Below are positions 56,935-64,000 of a DNA stretch of 64,000 nucleotides, one piece after another. Origin of the DNA: Hawksworthiomyces lignivorus (Eukaryota > Ascomycota > Sordariomycetes > Ophiostomatales > Ophiostomataceae); contig NTMA01000019.1 of NCBI GenBank assembly GCA_002917075.1, forward strand, positions 186,001-250,000. Direction: 5' to 3'. The notes beneath the pieces are model-generated. The model was not told the origin of the DNA. It saw only the letters and a list, made by a program, of their open reading frames with translations, and searched no databases. The position numbers and the translations under genes were made by a program. Positions within the stretch are counted from its first letter, which is position 1. Each line of letters opens with the position of its first letter.

Positions 56935-58526
56935 ATATGGCCACCATGTGTGACTCTTACTCAACCCTGTTCCATTATTTTCCTATTTTAATGTTGTTTC
57001 TTTTTCATTGCCGTCGAGCATGTAGATAGCGCAGAACCAGTGCATGGGGACCATGCATGGCTCGGGTGTTGTACATGAGAACTTTAAAAAACTGCTTTTA
57101 TATCATTTTGGTATTAATACAATGTATTTGGGAGCCGTATAAATGTTCTGGCCCCAACAAACTTTAAGGATCTTCCATTAAATTGCATGCGAACGAAGGA
57201 GCACGCAGCCGCATGGCCCGTCTTGCTGCACAATATGCGCCAGAGCACGGCTTTCTGCAAGCTTAATTGGCCTATATGCAAATCCGCACATCATAAAACA
57301 GACAATGAATAAAGCCACATAGGATCTACATTATTAATGTTTTCAGTTATTGTAATTTATAAACAGAAGTAAAGTGATATGCTGAGCACTCGGAGGGTGG
57401 CTTAAATGACGATACCTTACCCAGTCGTTAAGAAGAATGCTGGCAAAAAGCTTCGAAAGAGAAAGGAAGAAAAAGAAAAGGCCTTTTTCGGCAATTCATC
57501 CTTCGGAAATCAGTCAAATAATATGATCCAACATAAAGACTCGACATGTGTTGCAATGGCGTACCATCCAGTCTCTTTTGTGTGTACACAAGTGCAGCTG
57601 TCCGTCCCAAATCCGGTAGAGCCGATCACAGGCACCGGAAGATATTCAATAGAGCACATCACCGGCGCGTATTCTTGAAGTGTGATTCACTGGGGATCAT
57701 CCTGTGTAAATTCACGAGTGCCGACGATGAGTTTTCATATTCTCAGCTCTGCCAATTGGGCTGTAGAGATGGGATGGTATTGGGCGAGCTAGCTAGGCTG
57801 CTCGACCAATCCGCGGAGCAGAACGCACTTTTACTCCAATCTTGCTATTTTAAGGGTATTCTATCCAATGGGAGCCATCGGAGCCACAAAAGAAAGCCTG
57901 ACTCCTTCACAGGCCAACGTCTACCTTTCTCCTTTATTCGTGCACTTTTGAACATGTAAATGCTCCTTTTTGGAAGGATGCTGGCCGACTCTTTTCGACC
58001 TGGGTGGCTTGGGTGGCCTGGAGATTCGCTAGATCAGAATCGATGGCTGGGCCGTGGCGTGTTGACGGAGATGTTGCCCGCAATAGTCCTCTTCTGTGAT
58101 CAAGTATTTGCTGTAAACATCACCCCAGCGTGCGATCCGGTATTGGTGCACATCCGCGTCTTCTTTTGTCCTGATTAGGACAGACAGGCAGCCTCTCATC
58201 CTTGCCTCCCTTCCTGGCTGGCCTGCTCACGGAAACGGCGGGTTGCCAGAAATGGGAGATGCAGCCTGCTATCTTTATTGTGGTACTTTCTTCTGCGTTA
58301 ATGTGTGCCGTTCCCTATGTCTCAGCCGTAGTCTTCTCTTCTCTCTTTATCTTTCTTTCTTCCTTTCTTTTCATTTCCTCTTCTTTTTTTTTTTCCTTTC
58401 CTTTTTCTTGTACAGTTCCTCTCTCGTGGTAGCCATTTCCCCGTCAATTGTGCCGACTTCCTCAATGTCTCGCGGACCTGTGAACACTCCACCGTTGCCA
58501 CCACCTCCGCTACGACCGCAACGACA
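56935..58526. other. Intergenic, 1.6 kb
   Basis: It holds the transporter 3' end and the upstream region of the rhodopsin-domain gene, with a T/C-rich tract at 58,330-58,410. Frames at 57406-57678 and 57546-57959 overlap each other in different phases and show no domain. Confidence 0.5.
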
Positions 58527-59967
58527 ATGGAGCCCGGAATTCAGCTGGCCTGCGCCATGTGGGTAATGACGACACTGTCTCTGGCTCTTGTCGTTCTGCG
58601 CCTGTACACCCGCGTGCGCCTGGTGCGGTTTGTCGGCGCCGAAGATCATCTCTATGCGTGGACAGGCGTGTTCCTGCTGGTGTTCACCTGTGCTATTCAA
58701 GTCGCCGTCCACTACGGTCTGGGCAAGAGCTTCTGGAGCCTCTCCCTCCAGGACTCCTCGGATGCCATCTTCTGGACATACGTCGCCAACACGTTCGCTA
58801 TCACAGGCAACGCCATGGCAAAGCTCTCCATGGGCTTGTTCCTGCTGCGGGTTGTGCAGCTGCGCTGGCACAAGTGGGCGCTCTGGACTCTGGTTGCCAT
58901 CACAGTGTGCACGTCGGCGGCATTGACGATCATGCTGTGGAACCAGACAACACCTGCCAAAGCCAGCTGGGATCCGTTCCGGACGCCAGGAAAGTGGCAT
59001 TTTGAAATCCAACCGATGAGCGTTGGCTTAGGAGGTAAGGAAAAAGCACGCCGTACTCTTCACCGGTTTCATCGGTGCTGCACTTTTTGATTCTCTTCAC
59101 AATCTAACATGCATGCAGTCTGGTCTAGCATCTGCGATTTCTTTTTCGCAGTCTTTCCGTGGCTTTTTATTTGGTCTCTGCGCATGCCTCGCCGCGAAAA
59201 ATTCATGCTTGCTAGCAGCATGAGCTTAGGAGTCATGTAAGTGATATCGCCATTCCTTGCAACCTCTTGCAAGATTCTTTTTTTTTTTTGGAAAATCTTT
59301 CTGACGTAATTTCCACCAGTGCCGGAGTTTGCGGCATCATACGAACCGTAGTTCTCGCGCGGTTGAACGTGCTCAACTATACCTGTCCGTGACGCCTCTA
59401 TAATATCCATCCCATCCTTCTCAGAGTGACTAACTTTATGCAGTAACCTTCGTCTCCTACTTTGCCTGGGCCAGCGCGGAAATTGCCGTCGCCATGTTCT
59501 GCATAGGCATTCCCACCCTTCGGCCGCTGTACCTACGACACCGAGGCATCTCAGTGGCCAACACCTATCTATCCCATAATAACAACCGCATTGACGATAT
59601 TCTACCACATTTCACCATGTGCGAACAGGAGCCGGAGCCCACCCAGCTAGACGAGAAACCGCCGGTGGATATTGAAGCCGGGCGTGCTGAGTCCACCAGC
59701 TCCTCTGAGTCTGCAGATTCCGCCGGCTCTGCCAGCTCCGAAAACTCTGAAAGCTCTGCAGCAGAGAGCATACAAAAAGAGCATCCTCTAGAAGAGGCAG
59801 CATCAGGTGTGCTGCCAACCCGCCCTTCGAACGTATATACGAGTCGAGCCAAAGACAGCGTCGACGAGATCTTAGGCCTATATGGGCAAAACTATAGCCG
59901 AACAGCAGTTAGAAATGAGACATCCGCAGAGCGGACGCAAGACGCAAGCTGGCCGCTGAAGCCATAA
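58527..59967 (+). CDS. Fungal rhodopsin-domain (SAT4-like) integral membrane protein
   Basis: Four exons: 58527-59034, 59119-59236, 59320-59384, 59444-59967 (404 aa). Seven hydrophobic helices can be traced, from LACAMWVMTTLSLALVVLRL through WTYVANTFAITGNAMAKLSM, VWSSICDFFFAVFPWLFIW and SYFAWASAEIAVAMFCIGIP, with RLYTRVRLVRFVGAEDHLYA and CGIIRTVVLARLN typical of the family. A cytosolic tail of about 130 residues is Ser/Glu-rich. The third intron is the weak point: frame requires a donor reading GTCCGT at 59385, which is a poor consensus, and an acceptor at 59441-59443. The family is common beside fungal secondary-metabolism genes; its biochemical role is not established. Whether it belongs to the upstream cluster is unclear. 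Confidence 0.82.
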
Positions 59968-60651
59968 ATTAGCTTGGAAAATAGACAATATCGCAAGATC
60001 ATATGCAGGGAATTATTTTCTGAGACAATTGTCGAAGATCGAATTGAATTTTCGTCCCTTACGTCTTTAATGAAATATTGAGAGCGAGACGGGCTGACCC
60101 CTCGACTGAACCTAACCGCCGAAAGTACCGCAACTCACCAGCATCTCCTTTAAAAGCTTCCAAGGGACTAGCCACGAGACTGTATGGCTCTCCTCTTATA
60201 GGGAGGGCATGACACTGCCTCCCTTATTGTGTAAATGGCCCGTTCTGTGATGAGACTGTGGCAGCGTTGTGGTCAAGTTAGCCTCTGACCAACGGCCAGA
60301 GGCCTTTTTTCGGTTTTCGATCAATTCGTAACCAAATGACTTCGTTTTGGTCCTTACCAATAGCTTCTTTTCTGATCAGCCGTGGTATACATTCAAATGG
60401 TGTGTATTCAGGTGCGAGAGAGCAGAATAGCTCTAGACAGCTAAATGCTCCCTTTCTCTACTGCACAGCGGAGGGGTCTTCGCATCTACAACTCAATATT
60501 ATTTATGTATTTAGTTTTCTTCCGAATAATAAAATTAAAAATAAATCAAGAGCAAAAATTCTACTTAAATAACATGTTCAAAGAAATTGAAAAAAAGGTG
60601 GGAAAGACATAGCTTCCTTCGATGAAGGAGTAAAGAAGCGTAAAAAAAAAC
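59968..60651. other. Intergenic, 0.7 kb
   Basis: AT-rich spacer between the rhodopsin-domain gene and the tRNA. No further gene was seen. Confidence 0.5.
60642..60650 (-). terminator. RNA polymerase III terminator of tRNA-Arg
   Basis: Nine A's on the plus strand, T9 on the tRNA strand, begin two bases past the tRNA 3' end. This is the usual Pol III stop. Confidence 0.7.
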
Positions 60652-60722
60652 GATCCAGGCAGGGATCGAACCTGCAATCTCTTGGTTCGTAGCCAAGCGC
60701 CTTGCCATTTGGCCACTGGACC
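60652..60722 (-). tRNA. tRNA-Arg (anticodon ACG)
   Basis: A 71-nt cloverleaf on the minus strand without intron. The acceptor stem is GGTCCAG with CTGGATC (seven pairs, one G-U). The anticodon stem is CTTGG/CCAAG around loop CTACGAA, giving anticodon ACG (plus-strand 60688-60690), which after A34-to-inosine reads CGU, CGC and CGA. The T arm is GCAGG TTCGATC CCTGC. The D stem is short (GCC/GGC). A T9 terminator follows at once. Confidence 0.92.
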
Positions 60723-60979
60723 TTATTGTTGAAGTATTAGGAGTCGTTGCGCTATAAGAAGCGACCATCATGCGGCTACAGAACAGAGCTAATGAAAAAA
60801 AGTATGTGTGATTGCTAAGCGGTGAAAACGGGAATATGGCAAAAGGTCCAAAAAAAAAAACAAAGCATTACCAGAAAGCCTGGCCATTGGTGCTTAGATC
60901 ATTATTCGTGACATTCGTGAGGTTTTTGCTATGCTATGTGTAGCCAATGGGGGAAAAGACAGAAGAGGAAGGACGAAAA

Positions 60980-61815
60980 TCACTCGTAGAGATGCCATTT
61001 GCGGTCGTTATGAGCTGGCCGGGTCCGCTTGGAGTTGTCCATCAACCGCTGCAGCTCTCGGGCGCTGGTCAGCTCCCAGCGCTGGAACGTGTTACTGCTC
61101 TCGTCCTTCCAGATGATGACCCTCAGCCCGCCCAGGTACCGCTCCATGGAACGCGTGGGGAGGTCGTCGGCGACGAGCAGCACGCCGATAGCGCGGCGCT
61201 GAGGGCGGGTTAGGCGGCGCGTGCGCATTAGGTAGCGCTCCATAATGCGGGCGTTCTCAAAGGACCAGACGTTGAGCGAAAAGGGGAGGAGCGCTGTGTC
61301 GTGATACAGCTGGCGAGAGACAGCTGACAGCGATGTGAAGGGGCAGCCCCCGGGCCGGGAGGCGCTTGGGGATAAGGAGGCGAGCGAGAGCGGGATCGAT
61401 TGGAGCTTCGCTTTCGCCACGGCGGCGGCGGTCGCCGTCCACGGATCCTGGTTCACGCCAAAGAGGACGACGTAGAAGCCGCCCGGTGTCGTCTCCGTGA
61501 CCTGCTTCCCCCCTCGCACGCATGTTCGATGGCGCCATGGCCGATAGCGGATATGTATCTGCCCCACGCCTAGCACTAGACTGTAGATGCGGTTGCGGAT
61601 CTCCGGAGGAAGTCGCAGGAGCGGCGAAGCCTCAGCGTTCCGGTGCCATCTAAGAGAATGCGAATCAGTTAGGACGTGCAATTTCATCGTGCAGCTAAAG
61701 AGAACGAGTAAATAGGGGGTCTGTGGATGGGCCTACAGTTCGTATTCCACCGAGTCGGGTGCAGGTTCGCATTGAATCGGAACAACGAGCGGCCGTTTTC
61801 GTCTCGGGTGGTCAT
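60980..61815 (-). CDS. Fungal protein with N-terminal LPPEIRN motif (DUF7730/2EXR-like)
   Basis: The main exon carries SPLLRLPPEIRNRIYSLVLG, typical of a large family of fungal F-box-like or 2EXR proteins of unknown role, then a TSLSAVSRQLYHDTALLPFS motif usual for these. An ATG at 61685-61687 gives a 235 aa single-exon form. However, DNA just before RWHRNAEAS reads CTAACTGATTCGCATTCTCTTAG, with a branch site and acceptor, so an upstream exon 61751-61815 (MTTRDENGRSLFRF start) joined to 60980-61649 is plausible and gives 244 aa; its donor GTGGAA is weak. I give the span of the spliced form. It is probably cytosolic or nuclear. No catalytic motif was seen. Confidence 0.68.
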
Positions 61816-62500
61816 GCATGGTCGATGAGAGGATGGTAACTGTTTACATTTCGAAATCTAGACGACACATAGCTTTCATTTAGGATGGAGCATTTGCGTA
61901 CACTTGCACGGCTGAAAGCTATTACGCGAAGCATGGATCTGCCTTATTCTAGCAGCCCCCCTGTAGCAAGACCCATTTTCTGACGAATGGGGCGCCATGC
62001 GCGGATTTAAAGCCACTCTGCAAGTCCTTTTTGTAACAGGCATTCGCCAATTTGTGCGAAGTAATACACAGCTGCGAGAAATTGCCGTTGGTGGAGGTCA
62101 AAAATGGCTTTTTGAGCATTTATGTAGACGGAAGTAAGGCTGCGTTGATAGAATTCGCAACGCGAGGCAATGAACCACCCTAATTCAATGTATTATGAAC
62201 ATATCTCAGTCTCAAATGCCATGCTAAATTAAATGAAGTGGTAAGGAACGATGTACATTGCCGGCGGGAGACAGATGCTCTGCATTAGAGAGAATAAAAG
62301 GATAATTTGAGGTCCGTTGGGTAATGCCTGGTAGAATTCATATGAACATACTCTCAAAGAGATATAAAGAGTCGAGCGTATTTTACCATTTTGAAGTCAG
62401 ATGAAGAGCCGTGCATACATCTCACACCCGAATATCTCATATCCGATGAGACTGTCGACATCTCTGCGCGATGACACAGACGGTCATTTCGACCTGCGCT
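61816..62500. other. Divergent intergenic, 0.7 kb
   Basis: Head-to-head spacer between the LPPEIRN-motif gene and the secreted-protein gene. No further gene was seen. Confidence 0.5.
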
Positions 62501-62968
62501 ATGCGTTCTTTGACTCGATCAGCCGCCGTGGTAGCAGGTCTTGCCCTGTTGGCAACTGCTGCCCCAGTAAGAATGCATTTTGAGCATGGGCGAGCCTAAA
62601 TTTTTATTGAATGCAGCTGCAGCAGAGTAAAGACTAGTGACTGACACAAGAGGCTCCCCGTGAACGAAATTAATGGCATCTACGCGTCAACCGTGTGCAT
62701 GAAGAAGGCCGCCGACTTTATACGGCTGCAAGTCTTCTCAAACCGCAGCGAGCTCGAAGCGACCGCAGACCCTCCCTGCGCCGCCCTGACAAACGTGACC
62801 GCTTCTGCTGGCGACATTGAGGTGCAGACGGTGAAGCTCGCGGCGGCCGACCCAAAGACGGATGTGTCTCCACTCAAGGCCAGGCTCGACGATGCAACCA
62901 GCAAATTGCAGCTCGCCATTGCTGGTTTCACGTCTTCAGGAGCCTGTCCGAAGGAGGCTGTGGTATGA
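62501..62968 (+). CDS. Small secreted protein, function unknown
   Basis: Two exons, 62501-62566 and 62651-62968 (127 aa). Exon 1 encodes a textbook signal peptide (MRSLTRSAAVVAGLALLATA, cleavage likely after ATAAP or nearby). The intron is 84 bp with GTAAGA donor, GACTGAC branch region and ACAAG acceptor. The mature part is helical and amphipathic with three Cys (STVCMKK, DPPCAAL, GACPKEA); the odd number leaves one unpaired unless the exon choice is wrong. The pattern recalls hydrophobic-surface-binding or small effector-like proteins, but similarity is too weak to name. The frame alone starts at a GTG (62660), so the spliced form is needed to give a start. Confidence 0.62.
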
Positions 62969-64000
62969 TTTAAAATATAAATAAATAATAATAATAAAAG
63001 GACAAATCAAATCAAATAGGATAGAATAAATTAGAAGTGAAGGATGTAAATGCAACAAATTCTACAAGAAGCTATACAGTCAAATTCTAGCGCTTTAAAA
63101 AGATCATTGTTTAGTATGTTAAAAAATGAGCCACGCAGGCTCCTAAAGCAACCTGTATGGTGTAGCTAACAAAACCACTACATCAGGTACACTACAACAG
63201 AAAAAAGCTACAACTCTAGGAATTTTTGGTGCTAGCCCAAGTAGAGCCAAATGAGGTACAAAGAGTGAGAATATCACGTCTAACAACTTAATCCGTATCA
63301 GTCATGCGTCAATTCAGGTGCAGTATCTGACTGAGTCCGAATTTAAATTTACATCTGACTAGTAGAGCATCTCTAGCTAGAAGAAAAGAAATCGAATAAC
63401 GAGGAGTCAAGTCCCATGCATAGCAGCCGAAGATACCTACGGCAATAAAATGTTGGTTACGTGCGTGGCACGAGTTAGTAATCGATAGATAGCTAGAAGC
63501 AGAGACCACAGTACTTACTTGTACAATGTTGATAACTGTTATTTGGGTCCCAACAATGTCAGATGATGCACAAATTTCTCAAACCCTAAATAATTGCGGT
63601 TTCTTTTGTCAGCCCTCGCGGAAAATCACGAGTCGACTGGTGGGACAACAGGAAAGAAACCCGAAGGAAAGAAAACCCGCCCTTCACCACCCAGCAATCC
63701 TCAGAAGGATGAACACTTTCAACACTGCACACCCGTAACGCTAAGATGGATGCTCTTTAGATTTATGCAGTATCTTCACTGGCTGCTGGGAAGGCTCCTG
63801 CAGGGAATGGGGAGGAAGGAGGTGAGGTGAGACGAGAGAGGCGATTTAGGGACAGGGGAGTTGGGCAATCAAGGCTGTAAAGGCTGTCAAGGTAGTCCCA
63901 CCTTTGGATGACAGGTATTCGTCTCTCAGAGCCGATGATGAAGTCTTCCGCCAACGATAGCACTCCATTGAGGAGCCTGCTGGATGCTAGGTGGACTAGA
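62969..64000. other. Intergenic to window end, 1.0 kb
   Basis: AT-rich to about 63,560, then mixed. The minus frame 63763-63963 lacks a domain and an ATG start in good context. No gene is supported; a gene starting beyond 64,000 is possible. Confidence 0.45.

Overview
The window is nuclear DNA of a filamentous ascomycete (Pezizomycotina, probably Sordariomycetes; the class is an inference). The support is: short introns of about 65-165 bp with GT...CTNAC...AG signals, GC-rich coding exons set in AT-richer spacers, a fungal-type LAMTOR1/Meh1 gene, MED7, a Cdc4-type F-box/WD40 gene, a Zn2Cys6 regulator and a fungal rhodopsin-domain protein. No virus, transposon, CRISPR array or bacterial segment was seen. 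Nineteen protein genes and one tRNA gene are supported; exon joins were worked out by hand from splice signals and reading frame.

Layout. Positions 1-31,000 are a housekeeping block with wide spacers: the 3' end of a Gln/Ala/Pro-rich protein, a LAMTOR1/Meh1-like vacuolar adaptor, a small Cys/Trp-rich conserved protein, a 7.8 kb gene-free stretch, an F-box protein, a ZNF830-like zinc-finger protein (minus), MED7, a Cdc4-type F-box/WD40 protein, a dynamin-family GTPase (minus), and a GDP-mannose pyrophosphorylase alpha-type protein.

Positions 31,300-57,000 change character. Ten closely spaced metabolic genes lie side by side: a double-bond reductase of the MDR family, a carotenoid/stilbene cleavage oxygenase, a SnoaL-like protein, an amidohydrolase of the hydroxybenzoate decarboxylase type, an aldehyde dehydrogenase, a Zn2Cys6 transcription factor, a group A FAD monooxygenase, a short-chain dehydrogenase, a cytochrome P450 and a sugar-porter-type MFS transporter. 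There is no polyketide synthase, NRPS or terpene synthase. I read the set as a catabolic cluster that imports an aromatic compound with a C=C bridge (a stilbenoid or related phenylpropanoid), cleaves it to two benzaldehydes, oxidises these to benzoates, then hydroxylates and decarboxylates them. No ring-cleavage dioxygenase is present, so the products must be finished elsewhere. The oxygenase keeps four iron-binding His and a Tyr/Lys pair expected of stilbene-cleaving enzymes, which is the best single clue to substrate.

Positions 58,500-64,000 hold a seven-helix fungal rhodopsin-domain protein, a tRNA-Arg(ACG), a gene with an LPPEIRN-type N-terminal motif (minus), and a small secreted protein. 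Intergenic DNA carries G homopolymers (23 and 30 nt) and a recurring TACTCCGTA motif well above chance.
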